64,000 bases of DNA from Thiomonas sp. FB-6 (GCF_000377645.1 NZ_KB898471.1:691084-755083), one strand, 5' to 3'. Positions 43,589 through 54,160 are shown, counted from the stretch's first letter. Notes: generated from the letters alone by a model not told the origin. Numbers and translations: made by a program.

Positions 43589-45775
43589 ATGGCCTTGTTT
43601 CCCCTGTTTTCCTCCAAGCGCCCCGCGGCGGAGGCCACCGCCTTCGCCGCCAGCGACGCCACCGTGGGCGGCGTCACGCTGTCGGCGGCGATGCAGGACC
43701 AGCGCGACGTCGAGGAAAGCACCGGCGACGAATCCATCCGGCGCCTGCCGCTGATCGGACACCTGCCGCTGCAGGGCCAGCAGCGCCTGCTGGTGGTGCT
43801 GCTGGTGGTGGCGGTGCTGCTGGTGGGGGTGAGCCTGACGGCCACGCTGCGCATCACCTCCTCGTCGGCGGGCCTGCTCAACACCTCGGGCGACGCGCTG
43901 ATGCAGTCGCAGCGCGTGGCCAAGTCGGTCAGCGCGGCGCTGCTGGGCTCGAAGGAAGGCTTCGGCGAACTGCAGGCCAGCGCCGACGCGCTGGAAGGCG
44001 ACCTGCGGCGCCTGCACGAGGGCGACACGCTGCACGCCGGCGGCTCGCGGCTGGCCGCGGTGACGCCGATGGTCGACGCCACCGTGAAGAACGCGCGCGT
44101 GGTGGTGAAGATGCAGTCGGTGCTCACGCAGACCAACGATGCGCTGCGCACCATCAGCCGGCAATCGGATTCGCTGCTGCAAGGCGCGCAGACCCTGACC
44201 TCGCTGCTGCTGCAGCAAGGCGCCGGCGGCTCCGACGTGGCCGCGGCGGCGCAGCTGGAGATGCTCACCCAGCGCATCGGCAAGTCGGCCAACGAGTTCC
44301 TTTCCTACCAGGGCATCAGCCCGGAGGCGGTGTTCGCGCTGGGCCGCGACCTGCAGACCTTCGAGCAGCTGGCCAACGGGCTGCAGCAGGGCGACGCCAA
44401 CCTGCAGCTCAGCCCCGTGCGCGGCGAGGCCCGCACCCAGGTCGAGGGCATGATCAAGGCCTTCGCCGGCGTCTCCGCGCTGTCCCGGCAGATCCTCGGC
44501 AACCTGCAGAGCCTGAGCAGCGCGCGCCTGGCGCAGACCGCGGTGCTGCACGATTCGGTGCCCCTGCTGGGCGGCCTGCAGGAGCTGCAGGCGCACTACT
44601 CCTCGCAGGCCGGCGTGGGCAGCGTGGAGCTGTGGGTGCTGGTGGCGGCCGCGCTGCTGGCCGTGCTGGCGCTGCTCGGACTGGGGCGTCTGTACGTGCA
44701 GGCCTCGCGTGAACGCGCGGGGCAGTCCGAACGCGAACGCCGCCGCGCCGAGCGCCAGGAACAGGAAGCGCGGCGCAGCAACGAGGCCAACCAGGCGGCC
44801 ATTCTTCGCCTGATGAACGAACTGCAGAACGTGGCCGAGGGCGACCTGACCCAGGAGGCCACGGTGACCGAGGACATCACCGGCGCCATCGCCGACTCGG
44901 TGAACTACACGGTGGAGGAACTTCGCAGCCTGGTGGCGCAGGTGCAGAAGACGGCCGAACAGGTGCGCCGCTCTTCCGGCCAGGCGCAGACCACCGCCGG
45001 CGACCTGCTGCGCTCCTCCGAGCAGCAGCTGATCGAGATCCGCGAGACCGGGCGTTCGGTGCTGGACATGGCCGAGCGCATCAACTCGGTGTCGGCGCAG
45101 GCGCAGCAGTCCTCGACCGTGGCGCGCCAGTCCCTGGACGCCGCCGAGCAGGGCCTGCTGGCGGTGCGCAACTCCATCGAGGGCATGAACTCGATCCGCA
45201 GCCAGATCCAGGACACCTCCAAGCGCATCAAGCGCCTGGGCGAATCCTCGCAGGAGATCGGGGAGATCACCGAGCTGATTTCCGACCTGACCGAACAGAC
45301 CAACGTGCTGGCGCTGAACGCGGCCATCCAGGCCGCCTCCGCGGGCGACGCGGGGCGCGGCTTCTCGGTGGTGGCCGAGGAAGTGCAACGCCTGGCCGAA
45401 CGCTCGGCCGAGGCGACCAAGCAGATCGCCGCGCTGGTGCGCACCATCCAGACCGACACCCAGGACGCGGTGGCGGCCATGGAAAAGAGCACGCAGGGGG
45501 TGGTCGAGGGGGCGCGCCTGTCGGACAGCGCCGGCGCCGCGCTGTCGGAGATCGACCGCGTGTCGCGCCAGCTGGCCGAGCTGATCGAGCGCATCTCGCA
45601 CCAGGCACTGACCGAGGCGCAGGCCGCCAACCAGGTGGCCACCAGCATTCAGCACATCTTCGCGGTGACCGAGCAGACCGGCGACGGCACGCGCTCCACC
45701 GCCGAACTGGTGGCCGAGCTGGCGCGCGTGGCCGAGGTGCTGCGCGAGTCGGTGTCGCGGTTCAAGATCGCCTGA
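43589..45775 (+). CDS. pilJ: Methyl-accepting chemotaxis protein PilJ
   Basis: A 728-residue chemoreceptor for twitching. Two membrane segments (about 67-87 and 346-370) bracket a periplasmic helical PilJ-type sensor, followed by a HAMP-like linker and a long coiled-coil signalling domain. The hairpin tip [39 protein letters not shown] (about 565-605) contacts CheW/CheA. A cytoplasmic N-terminal extension of ~60 residues precedes the first helix. No pilK methyltransferase gene follows, so adaptation enzymes must be elsewhere or absent. Confidence 0.93.
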   Translation: MALFPLFSSKRPAAEATAFAASDATVGGVTLSAAMQDQRDVEESTGDESIRRLPLIGHLPLQGQQRLLVVLLVVAVLLVGVSLTATLRITSSSAGLLNTSGDALMQSQRVAKSVSAALLGSKEGFGELQASADALEGDLRRLHEGDTLHAGGSRLAAVTPMVDATVKNARVVVKMQSVLTQTNDALRTISRQSDSLLQGAQTLTSLLLQQGAGGSDVAAAAQLEMLTQRIGKSANEFLSYQGISPEAVFALGRDLQTFEQLANGLQQGDANLQLSPVRGEARTQVEGMIKAFAGVSALSRQILGNLQSLSSARLAQTAVLHDSVPLLGGLQELQAHYSSQAGVGSVELWVLVAAALLAVLALLGLGRLYVQASRERAGQSERERRRAERQEQEARRSNEANQAAILRLMNELQNVAEGDLTQEATVTEDITGAIADSVNYTVEELRSLVAQVQKTAEQVRRSSGQAQTTAGDLLRSSEQQLIEIRETGRSVLDMAERINSVSAQAQQSSTVARQSLDAAEQGLLAVRNSIEGMNSIRSQIQDTSKRIKRLGESSQEIGEITELISDLTEQTNVLALNAAIQAASAGDAGRGFSVVAEEVQRLAERSAEATKQIAALVRTIQTDTQDAVAAMEKSTQGVVEGARLSDSAGAALSEIDRVSRQLAELIERISHQALTEAQAANQVATSIQHIFAVTEQTGDGTRSTAELVAELARVAEVLRESVSRFKIA

Positions 45776-45830
45776 GCCGCGCAGCCCCCTTTCCACGCCC
45801 GCCCCCGCGCAATCCACACCCCGACCCGGC

Positions 45831-48800
45831 ATGAACGACGTCGCCCCGACCACGCAGTCCTCCACGCCGCCCGATACCGCGGGCCTGGCCTGGGTCCTGG
45901 AGCAGGTTCGCGACAACCTGCTGGCCGCGCTCGCCGCGGTGCGGCGCCAGGCCCAGCTGGGCCAGGCGCAGGATGCGGCCTCGGAGATGGCGAGCGCGCT
46001 GATGCAGGCCCGCACCCACGTGCACCAGGCGGCCGGGGCGCTGGAGTTGATGGGCCAGGCAGGCTGCGCGCGCGTGCTGCAGACCGCCGAGCGCGTGCTG
46101 ATGCGCGCGCTGGAGCAGCCGCAGCGCCTGGACGCGCCGATGGTGGAGGCGCTGGAGTCGGGCCTGCACGCGGTGCTGGACTACCTGGAGGCACGCGCCA
46201 GCGGCCGCGACGAACCGGCGGTCAAGCTGTTCCGCCAGTACCGCGGCCTGGCCGACCTGGCCGGCGGCGAGCCCGCGCACCCCGCGGACCTGTGGGACTT
46301 CGCCTGGGAATGGCCGCGCGCCACCGAGGACGGCACGCCCGCGCAAGCCCTGGGCGTGCAGGCGCGCAGCGACTACGAGCGCGCGCTGCTGGAGGTGCTG
46401 CGCGCCGGCGACCTGCGCGGAGCCAGCGCCACCATGCAGGCCGTGGCGCGTCAGGCCCAGGGCGCCAGCGCCGGCGACGAGCGCTCGCTGTGGTGGATCG
46501 CCGAAGCCTTCTTCGGAGCGCTCGGCGACGACCTGATCGAAGCCGACATCTACGCCAAGCGCCTGTGCAACCGTCTGAACCTGCAACTGCGCCAGATGCT
46601 GGCCGGCCAGGCGCAGGTGTCGCGGCGCCTGGCGCACGAGCTGCTGTTCTTCTGCGACCAGGCGCTCGCCCGGGCGCGCGAGCACGGCCGCGAGGCCCCG
46701 GCCACCCTGCGCGCGGTGGCAGCCGCCGCCGCACTTCGTCCACGGGCCGTGGTCGACTGGCAGCAGGCCCATTTCGGCCTGGTCGACCCCGCCCTCGTGC
46801 AGCAGGCGCGCAAGCGCATGGTGCAGGTCAAGGACGGCTGGGCGCATATCGGCAACGGAGACTTCAGCCGCATCGCGCGCCTGCAGGAGCACCTGCAGCA
46901 GCTGGGGCTGGTGCTGCGCCAGCTCAGCGCCGGCACCGAGGTGCTTCCGGCGGCCGTGGAGCGCATGCTGCAGGTGGTCGGCGAGCAGCGCTCGCTGCTC
47001 ACCCCGGAGCGAGTGCTGGAGGTCGCCACCGCGCTGCTGTTCCTGGAAGCCTCGCTGGTGCATTTCCGCGCCGACGACGCCGACTTCCTGCCGCGCGCAC
47101 GCGAACTGGCGCAACGCCTGCAGCGCAGCGCGCAGGGTTATGCCAGCGAGGCCTTCGCGCCGTGGATGGAACAGCTGTACCGCCAGGTCTCGGAGAACCA
47201 GACCCTGGGCACGGTGGTGCAGGAGCTGCGCCACGACATGGGCACGGTCGAGCGCCTGCTCGACGCCTATTTCCGCGATCCGCAGACCCTCGGCGACCTG
47301 GAGCCGGTTCCGCGCCTGCTCGGGCAGATGCGCGGGGTGCTGTCGGTGCTGGGCATGGACGTGGGCTCGCAGGCTCTGGGGCATATCCGCCACAGCGTGG
47401 AGAACCTGATGGCCGCGCCGCCCGAGCAAGGCGCCGCTCGCCAGCCCGGAGGAAGTTTCGAACACCTGGCTGCCAACATCGGCACGCTGGGATTCATGGT
47501 CGACATGCTGGGCTACCAGCCCGAACTGGCGAGGATTTCCTTCCAGTTCGACGCCCACAGCGGCGAGCTGCGCCCGGTGGTGCCGCCGTCGCGCCAGGCG
47601 GCCCCCGCCGCGCCGGCACCGTCCGCCGAAGCCGCCACCGCGGAGGCAGCCGGCCGCGCCGCAGCCCCGCAAGCCGCTGGGCCCGAGGCCGATGCGCTGT
47701 CCGCCGCGCCGCCGGCAGCTCCGGGCGGCGCCGCGGCCGCGGCGCCCGCCCTGCCCTCGCTGCCGCTCGAGGAAGCCGATACGCTGCTGCCACCGCTGGA
47801 AGCCGAGGCCGGCGGCGGCGCGGCGGCCGAGGCGACGCCCGGGATCCCCGAGCCGTCCACACTGTCCACGGGCTCCGCAGCCGTCGACGAGGCCGCGGCG
47901 CTGGACGCGCTGCTGCTGGGCACGCCAGGCGCCACCGCGCAACCGCCCCTGGAAAGCGTCACGGAGCCGGCGCCGGCAACTGTCGCGCCGGCGGCGGCCG
48001 AGCCCGAGGAGGCCGTCGACCCCGAGTTGGTGGAGATCTTCCTGGACGAAGCCGACGAAGTCGCCGCGCAGGGGCGCGAGCGCATCGCCGACCTGCGCGG
48101 CAGCGATCCGGCCGACGATTCCATGACCGCGCTGCGGCGCTGCTTCCACACTCTCAAGGGCAGCGCGCGCATGGTGGGCATGCGCGACTTCGCCGAGGGG
48201 GCGTGGGGGCTGGAACAGTGCTTCAACCAGACCCTGGCCGAGGCCGCCGCGCCTCGGTCGGAATTGCTCGAACTTTCCGAACACGCGCTGAACCTGCTCG
48301 AGGCGTGGGCGCATGCACTGCGCGCCGGCGACGCCAGCGCCTACTCCAGCGAGGCGCTGGTGCAGGCCGCCCTTGCGCTGCGCGAAGGGCGCACGCCTGC
48401 GTTCGGTGCCCTCGCGCCGCCGCATGCCGAGGCAAGGCCCGAAGCGCCTTCCGAGCCGATTTTGGAAGCGCCTTCCGAGCCGATTTCTGAGCCGATTTCC
48501 GAAGCGCCTGCGCAAGCGCCTGCCGAGGCATTTGCCGAGCTGCACTTGGAGCCGCATTTCGAGCCCCTCGCGGCTTCGCTCGACGAAGCCCTCGACGAAG
48601 CATCCGAAGCAACACACGAAGAAGCATTCGAAGCAGCGTTCGAAGCAGCGCCCGAGCCGCTTGCCGAGACCATGCCGGAGCCGATTCCCGCCGGGCAGCC
48701 TGCGCCGGCACCTCGCGAGGAGCCCGTGGACGATTCCTGGGAAGCCGCGCTGCGAGCTCCGGCGCCGGGACCCGAGGAATTCTTCGGCTGGGAGCCCGGC

Positions 48801-51800
48801 TCCGACGGCCAGGCGCCGCAGGCGGCCGAGGCGGCCGAGGAGGCCGAGGAGGCCGAGGCGGCCGAGGCGGCACCCGGCATGCCTGCGCCCGAGCCCTCTG
48901 CGCAAGCGCAGTCCGCGCCGGCCTCCGCCGAAGCCTGGACCCCGCCGCCGCCGGCCTTCACCCCGCCGGCCTGGCCCGACGCCTCGCTGCTGGACCTGGG
49001 CGCTCCCGAGCCAGGCCCGGCCGAGGCGGCGGAGCCCGCGCTGCCGAAGGCCAGCCTGCTGGAGCCCGCGGGCGAGCTGCCCCTGGCGCAACCCGAAGCG
49101 CTCGAGCAGGAACCGGCCCCGCCGTCCGCGGACGAATCCGTGGACGCATCCGTGGACGCATCCGTGGACGAATCGGCGCCGCCGCCCGACGATGGCGTGA
49201 AGGTGATCGACGAACTGCGCATCCCGCAGACCCTGCACACCATCTACCTGAACGAAGCCGACGAGCTGGTGCGCCGCCTGGACCAGGAGGTCACGGGCTG
49301 GGCCCCGCATCCGCAGGCGCCCATCGGCGAGCACGCGACGGCTCTGGCGCACCAGTTGCGCGGCAGCTCGGCCACGGTGGGACTGCACAGCGTGCAGCAA
49401 CTGGCCGAACTGCTGGAACAGGCGATGCAGGGCCAGTCGGAGCACCCGCAGGCGCTGGACGAGGCGCAGCAGGCGCTGCTGCCGCGCGCCATGGAGGACA
49501 TGCGCCGGGTGCTGCACCAGTTCGCCGCCGGCTTCCTGCGCCCGGCGCAGCCGGATCTGCTGGAACAGTTGCAGGCGCTGGTGCGCCATCTGGAGGACCT
49601 GCGCACCGCCGCCGCGCTCGCCGCCAGCGAGGGCTTCGACGCGGGCGCGCTGGCGCCGCCGGAAGCCCAAGCGGCTGCCGAGCCGGAGCCTGTCGCCGCA
49701 TGGCTGTGGGCGCCGCGGGAAAGCGCCCCCGAGCAGGCTGCTGCCGAGGCCGGCGGCGCCGAGCCGGAGGCGGGCGAACCGGCGGCGGCGCCGGGCGCCC
49801 AGGCCTCGACGACCGCCGACGAGCTGGAACTGCAGGAAGTCGTCGAGCTGCACGAGCAATGGGACGAGGAGCTGCAAGCGCGGACGCCCTCCGGGCCGGA
49901 GGCCGAAGCCGCCGCCCAGCCCCCGGCGACTCCGGCCGCCGGGCAGGCAGGCAGCTTCCAGGCGCTGCCCACGGCCGGGCTGGAAGCCGAACCCGCGGCA
50001 GCCGCGTCAGGAACCGGCGCGCGCGACGCCATCGACCCCGAGCTGTTCCCGATTTTCGAGTTCGAGGCGGCCGAGCTGCTGCCCCAGCTCGCGCGCGCGC
50101 TGCGCGAATGGGAGTCTCGCCCGGCCGAGACCTCGGCCGCGCGCCAGGCCATGCGCCTGCTGCACACCTTCAAGGGCAGCGCGCGCATGGCCGGCACCAT
50201 GGCGCTGGGCGACATGGCCCATGCGCTGGAGTCGGACATCGAGACCCTGGCCGGGCGAGAAGATACGCGGCCGGACGAACAGGCTCTGCTGGAACTGATC
50301 GCGCGTTTCGACGCCATCAACACACGCTTCGAGCGCCTGCGCGAGGCCAGCGGCCGCGGCGACACCGAGCTCGGCGAGATCCACCCGGAACGCGCGCTGC
50401 TGGAGGCGCAGGCGCAACCCGCGGCGGCCGCCGGCGCGGCCGAGCCGGCCCCTGGAGCCGCTTTGGCCGTGGATGCCGCGCAGGCCTTCGGTCGCGCGCA
50501 GCCGGTGCGCGTGCAGGCGGCGCTGCTGGACCGCCTGGTCAACCAGGTCGGCGAGGTGAGCATCGCGCGGGCGCGCCTGGACAGCGAATTCGACGTCATC
50601 CGCTCCGGCGTGCGCGACCTCGGCGACAACCTGTCGCGCCTGCGCGCGCAGGTGCGCGACATCGAGCTGCAGGCCGATGCGCAGACGGCCGCGCGCACCC
50701 AGGCCACGCGCGACGACGGGCGCGACTTCGACCCGCTGGAATTCGACCGTTTCACGCGCTTCCAGGAACTCACGCGCATGATGGCCGAGTCGGTCAACGA
50801 CCTGGCGCTGGTGCAGGGCTCGCTGGGACGCGCGCTGCAGTCCACCGAGGACAGCCTGCTGCGCCAGTCGCGCCTGACCCGCGAGCTGCAGCGCGACCTG
50901 CTGCGCACGCGCATGGTCGAGTTCGACAGCATCTCCGAGCGCCTGTACAGAACGGTACGCCAGGCCAGCAAGGACGCCGGCAAGGCGGTGCGCCTGGACA
51001 TCCAGGGCGGCACCATCGAACTCGACCGCGGCGTGCTGGACCGCATGGCGCCGGCCTTCGAGCACCTGCTGCGCAACGCGGTCGCGCACGGGCTGGAAAG
51101 CCCCACCGAGCGCGAAGGCGTGGGCAAGCCCGCGGTGGGCACGATCACGCTGGCGCTGCGCCATGACGGCAGCGAAGTGGTGGTGTCGATCAGCGACGAC
51201 GGCGGCGGGCTGCACTATGCCGAGATCGCCGCGAAGGCGCGCGCGCAGGGCCTGCTGGCCGAGGGCGAGCACCCGAGCCAGGCGCAGTTGCGCGAGATCA
51301 TTTTCCTGCCGGGTTTTTCCAGCGCCTCCGAGACCACCGAGATGGCCGGCCGCGGCGTCGGCCTGGACGTGGTGCGCACCGACACGCGCGCGCTGGGCGG
51401 GCGCGTGGAACTGGATTCGGTGCCTGGGCGCGGCACCACCTTCACGCTGGTGCTGCCGCTGACCACGGCGGTCACGCAGGTCGTGCTGCTGCGCGCCGGC
51501 GAGCGCATCCACGCGGTGCCCTCCAGCCTGGTCGACCTGGTGCTGCGCCTGCGCCCGGCGGAACTGGAGCCGGCGCTGCGCGAGCGTCAGCTCGAACACG
51601 CCGGGCAGCAGCTGCCGCTGTACTGGCTGGGCGCGCTCACCGACGAGTCGGGGGCCAGCGGCGAAACCCCCGGGCGCACGGTGCCGGTGGTGCTGGTGCG
51701 CAGCGCGGCACAGCGCCTGGCCCTTCATGTCGACGAAGTCCTGGGCAACCAGGAAGTGGTGGTGAAGAACCTGGGGCCGCAGCTCTCCCGCGTGCCCGGC

Positions 51801-52349
51801 CTGGCCGGCATCTCGGTGCTGCCCGACGGCGGCGTGGTGCTGATCTACAACCCGGTGGCGCTGGCCGCGGTCTACGGCGACAAGGCGGCCGAGCGCATGC
51901 GCTCGCAGGCGGGCGTGCCGCGGAGCGACTCCGCCCTGCTGCTGTCGCAGGCGCCGATGCCCAGCGCCAACACCGTGCTGGTGGTGGACGACTCGATCAC
52001 CGTGCGCCGCGTGACCCAGCGCTTCCTGACCCGCAACGGCTACACGGTGATGCTGGCCAAGGACGGACTGGACGCGCTGGAGCAATTGCAGCAGACCCTG
52101 CCCGACGTGGTGCTCACCGACATCGAGATGCCGCGCATGGATGGTTTCGACCTCACGCGCAACATCCGCGCCGACGAGCGCACGCGCCACCTGCCGGTGA
52201 TCATGATCACCTCGCGCATCGCCGACAAGCACCGCAACTACGCACAGGAGCTGGGGGTCAACCACTACCTGGGCAAGCCCTACTCCGAGGACGAACTGCT
52301 GGGCCTGCTGCGCGAGTACGTGCTGGAAACGACCAGCGTCGACGCCTGA
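45831..52349 (+). CDS. chpA: Hybrid chemotaxis histidine kinase ChpA (PilL)
   Basis: 2172 residues. An N-terminal FimL-like helical region (~1-580) has no phosphorylatable His. Three Hpt domains follow, with His773 (CFHTLKGSARM), His1174 (AHQLRGSSATVG) and His1445 (LHTFKGSARMAG). CheA core: dimerisation, HATPase with LRNAVAHGLE near 1745 and AGRGVGLDVVRTD, a CheW-like domain (~1870-2010), and a C-terminal receiver with Asp2097 (VLTDIEMPRMDG). Long Ala/Glu/Pro linkers separate the Hpt domains and include internal repeats. P. aeruginosa ChpA has more phosphotransfer sites, so this is a reduced set. Lies 55 bases after pilJ. Confidence 0.95.
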   Translation: MNDVAPTTQSSTPPDTAGLAWVLEQVRDNLLAALAAVRRQAQLGQAQDAASEMASALMQARTHVHQAAGALELMGQAGCARVLQTAERVLMRALEQPQRLDAPMVEALESGLHAVLDYLEARASGRDEPAVKLFRQYRGLADLAGGEPAHPADLWDFAWEWPRATEDGTPAQALGVQARSDYERALLEVLRAGDLRGASATMQAVARQAQGASAGDERSLWWIAEAFFGALGDDLIEADIYAKRLCNRLNLQLRQMLAGQAQVSRRLAHELLFFCDQALARAREHGREAPATLRAVAAAAALRPRAVVDWQQAHFGLVDPALVQQARKRMVQVKDGWAHIGNGDFSRIARLQEHLQQLGLVLRQLSAGTEVLPAAVERMLQVVGEQRSLLTPERVLEVATALLFLEASLVHFRADDADFLPRARELAQRLQRSAQGYASEAFAPWMEQLYRQVSENQTLGTVVQELRHDMGTVERLLDAYFRDPQTLGDLEPVPRLLGQMRGVLSVLGMDVGSQALGHIRHSVENLMAAPPEQGAARQPGGSFEHLAANIGTLGFMVDMLGYQPELARISFQFDAHSGELRPVVPPSRQAAPAAPAPSAEAATAEAAGRAAAPQAAGPEADALSAAPPAAPGGAAAAAPALPSLPLEEADTLLPPLEAEAGGGAAAEATPGIPEPSTLSTGSAAVDEAAALDALLLGTPGATAQPPLESVTEPAPATVAPAAAEPEEAVDPELVEIFLDEADEVAAQGRERIADLRGSDPADDSMTALRRCFHTLKGSARMVGMRDFAEGAWGLEQCFNQTLAEAAAPRSELLELSEHALNLLEAWAHALRAGDASAYSSEALVQAALALREGRTPAFGALAPPHAEARPEAPSEPILEAPSEPISEPISEAPAQAPAEAFAELHLEPHFEPLAASLDEALDEASEATHEEAFEAAFEAAPEPLAETMPEPIPAGQPAPAPREEPVDDSWEAALRAPAPGPEEFFGWEPGSDGQAPQAAEAAEEAEEAEAAEAAPGMPAPEPSAQAQSAPASAEAWTPPPPAFTPPAWPDASLLDLGAPEPGPAEAAEPALPKASLLEPAGELPLAQPEALEQEPAPPSADESVDASVDASVDESAPPPDDGVKVIDELRIPQTLHTIYLNEADELVRRLDQEVTGWAPHPQAPIGEHATALAHQLRGSSATVGLHSVQQLAELLEQAMQGQSEHPQALDEAQQALLPRAMEDMRRVLHQFAAGFLRPAQPDLLEQLQALVRHLEDLRTAAALAASEGFDAGALAPPEAQAAAEPEPVAAWLWAPRESAPEQAAAEAGGAEPEAGEPAAAPGAQASTTADELELQEVVELHEQWDEELQARTPSGPEAEAAAQPPATPAAGQAGSFQALPTAGLEAEPAAAASGTGARDAIDPELFPIFEFEAAELLPQLARALREWESRPAETSAARQAMRLLHTFKGSARMAGTMALGDMAHALESDIETLAGREDTRPDEQALLELIARFDAINTRFERLREASGRGDTELGEIHPERALLEAQAQPAAAAGAAEPAPGAALAVDAAQAFGRAQPVRVQAALLDRLVNQVGEVSIARARLDSEFDVIRSGVRDLGDNLSRLRAQVRDIELQADAQTAARTQATRDDGRDFDPLEFDRFTRFQELTRMMAESVNDLALVQGSLGRALQSTEDSLLRQSRLTRELQRDLLRTRMVEFDSISERLYRTVRQASKDAGKAVRLDIQGGTIELDRGVLDRMAPAFEHLLRNAVAHGLESPTEREGVGKPAVGTITLALRHDGSEVVVSISDDGGGLHYAEIAAKARAQGLLAEGEHPSQAQLREIIFLPGFSSASETTEMAGRGVGLDVVRTDTRALGGRVELDSVPGRGTTFTLVLPLTTAVTQVVLLRAGERIHAVPSSLVDLVLRLRPAELEPALRERQLEHAGQQLPLYWLGALTDESGASGETPGRTVPVVLVRSAAQRLALHVDEVLGNQEVVVKNLGPQLSRVPGLAGISVLPDGGVVLIYNPVALAAVYGDKAAERMRSQAGVPRSDSALLLSQAPMPSANTVLVVDDSITVRRVTQRFLTRNGYTVMLAKDGLDALEQLQQTLPDVVLTDIEMPRMDGFDLTRNIRADERTRHLPVIMITSRIADKHRNYAQELGVNHYLGKPYSEDELLGLLREYVLETTSVDA
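48440..48900 (+). repeat. Low-complexity Ala/Glu/Pro repeat region inside chpA
   Basis: The coding strand repeats units encoding EAPSEPI / SEPISEAP (around 48448-48510) and a run of GAGG/GGCGGCCGAGG units encoding AEAAEEAEEAEAAEAA (around 48820-48870). A second short array, SVDASVDASVDES, lies at ~49137-49172. All keep the frame, so they are length-variable linkers, not disruptions. Confidence 0.8.
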
Positions 52350-52359
52350 GACCGGGGCG

Positions 52360-52542
52360 CAGCCCGGCCCTGGGGGCGCTCTCAAGAAAACGCCGGGCCG
52401 CCCCAAGTTTTCTTGACCCCCACGGGGGGCGGGCCGGGCGCAGCCCGGCCCTGGGGGCGCTCTCAAGAAAACGCCGGGCCGCCCCAAGTTTTCTTGACCC
52501 CCACGGGGGGCGGGCTGGGCGCAGCCCGGCCCTGGGGGCGCT
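52360..52542 (+). repeat. 81-bp tandem repeat with internal hairpin (2.3 copies)
   Basis: Two nearly identical 81-base units (52360-52440 and 52441-52521) and a 22-base start of a third lie between the chpA and phrB stops. Each full unit holds a perfect inverted repeat TCAAGAAAAC / GTTTTCTTGA around a 15-base GC-rich spacer (52382-52416; 52463-52497). Being symmetric and flanked by convergent genes, it could act as a bidirectional terminator. A diverged half copy is at 21999-22025. Confidence 0.9.
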
Positions 52543-54107
52543 CAGTACAAGCCGCCCTGGCTGCCGGGGCCGGGCCGGCGCGGGGGGGCCTCGGCGCCCG
52601 GGCGCCGCGCCGCCTGCTGCGCGTCGTCGCGCACGACGGCGTAGCGCTGCAGCGTGCGCTGGCGCGCCTGCGCGTGGTCGACCACGGGAAGCGCATAGTC
52701 CTCCCCCAGGCGCACTCCGGCGGCGCGCAACTGCGCGGGCCCGGCCAGCCAGGGTGCGTGGATGGACGACGCATCCAGCGCCGCGAGTTCGGGCACCCAG
52801 CGGCGGATGTAGTGCCCGTCGGGGTCGAACCTGCGGCTTTGTTCCACCGGATTGAAGATGCGGAACCAGGGCTGCGCGTCGCAACCGCTGGACGAGGCCC
52901 ATTGCCAGCCGCCGTTGTTGGAGGCGAGGTCGAAATCCAGCAGCCAGCGCGCGAAATGGGCCTCCCCCAGGCGCCAGTCCAGCCCCAGGTCCTTGCACAG
53001 GAAACTGGCCACCACCATGCGCAGGCGGTTGTGCATGCGCCCGCTGTCCAGCAGCTCGCGCATCGCCGCGTCCACCAGCGGATAGCCGGTGCGCCCTTCG
53101 CACCAGGCCCGCAGCCGTTCGGGCGCCTGCTCCCACTCGATGCGGTCGTAGGCGGGACGGAAGGAACGTCCCTGCGCCACCTGCGGGTGGTGGAACAGCA
53201 CCTGGGCGTAGAAATCGCGCCACACCAGCTCGGACAGCCAGCTCGCGGCGCCTTCGCTGCCCTGCTGCACGGCCTGCCAGGCATGGCGCCCGAGTTCGCG
53301 CACACTGAGGGTGCCGAAGCGCAGGTGCACGGACAGTCCGCTGGTGGCCTCGCGCGCCGGGAAATCGCGCGAGGCGGCGTAGTCGTGCAGCCGCGCCTGG
53401 AAGGCCTCCCAGGCGCGGCGAGCACCGCGGCTTCCCGGCTCCACCCCTTGCGGCAGCGGTGCCGGGGCGGCGAAACCCAATTGCGCGGGCTCGGGCAGCC
53501 GCGCCAGCCCCTCGGGCACGGCCAGCAGGCGCCCGGGCTCCAGGGGGCAGCTCCGTTCGTCCAGCTCGGCGCCCCCGCTGGCGCGCAGGCGCGCCAGCCA
53601 GGCGTTGCGGTAGGGCGTAAACACGCCGTAGGGCCGCCCCTGGCCGGTGCGCAAGGCGGGCGGCGGCAGCATGACCTGATCGTCGAAGGCCAGGAACTCG
53701 ATGCCGGCGCCCGCAAGCTCGCCCGCCACGCAGGCATCGCGGCGCTGCGCCGAGGGCTCGTAATCGCGGTTGGTGAACACCGCCTGCGCCCCCAGGCGCC
53801 GCGCCAGCGCCGGCAGCGCGGCGGCGGCGCTGGCGTGCTCCACCCACAGCGCGCCGCCGAGCCGGCGCAGCCGGGCGTCCAGCTCGAGCAGGCTGGCGTG
53901 GATGAACGTGACCCGGCGGTCGCCGCGGATGCCCTGATCCAGCAGCGGCTGCAGGATGTCGGTGTCGAACACGAAGGCAAGTTGCACGCGCCGGCAGCGG
54001 CTCAGCGCATGATGCAGCGCGGCATGGTCGTGCAGGCGCAGGTCGCGGCGCAGCCAGACCAGTCCGAGCTCGAACTCGGGGCCGGGCGGAGCGGGGTCGG
54101 GAGTCAT
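52542..54107 (-). CDS. phrB: Deoxyribodipyrimidine photolyase
   Basis: 521 residues, light-driven repair of cyclobutane pyrimidine dimers. N-terminal antenna domain starts LGLVWLRRDLRLHDHAAL. FAD domain motifs: TSGLSVHLRFGTLSVRELG, LVWRDFYAQVLFHHP, GYPLVDAAMREL, RMVVASFLCKDL, and DFDLASNNGGWQWASSSGCDAQPWFRIFNP, whose Asn/Trp are typical of class I CPD photolyases. The last ~30 residues are Pro/Arg-rich. Convergent with chpA across the tandem repeat. Confidence 0.94.
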   Translation of the reverse strand: MTPDPAPPGPEFELGLVWLRRDLRLHDHAALHHALSRCRRVQLAFVFDTDILQPLLDQGIRGDRRVTFIHASLLELDARLRRLGGALWVEHASAAAALPALARRLGAQAVFTNRDYEPSAQRRDACVAGELAGAGIEFLAFDDQVMLPPPALRTGQGRPYGVFTPYRNAWLARLRASGGAELDERSCPLEPGRLLAVPEGLARLPEPAQLGFAAPAPLPQGVEPGSRGARRAWEAFQARLHDYAASRDFPAREATSGLSVHLRFGTLSVRELGRHAWQAVQQGSEGAASWLSELVWRDFYAQVLFHHPQVAQGRSFRPAYDRIEWEQAPERLRAWCEGRTGYPLVDAAMRELLDSGRMHNRLRMVVASFLCKDLGLDWRLGEAHFARWLLDFDLASNNGGWQWASSSGCDAQPWFRIFNPVEQSRRFDPDGHYIRRWVPELAALDASSIHAPWLAGPAQLRAAGVRLGEDYALPVVDHAQARQRTLQRYAVVRDDAQQAARRPGAEAPPRRPGPGSQGGLY

Positions 54108-54160
54108 GGCGAAGGGTGGAATCGGGCGGGAAGGGGCGCGGCACGATAATATGTTTCGCC

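Noticed and set aside
48440-48900. Short DNA repeats resembling a CRISPR or VNTR array
   Set aside because: They are in-frame codons of the ChpA linkers with no constant-length spacers.
45762-52487. Very long open frames on the minus strand opposite chpA (up to ~1370 codons)
   Set aside because: They mirror the codon pattern of chpA, have no family motifs, are His/Arg/Gly/Gln-rich, and lack start sites. They are a by-product of high GC content.
52360-52542. Possible CRISPR array
   Set aside because: Whole 81-bp units repeat head to tail without variable spacers, and no cas gene is near.
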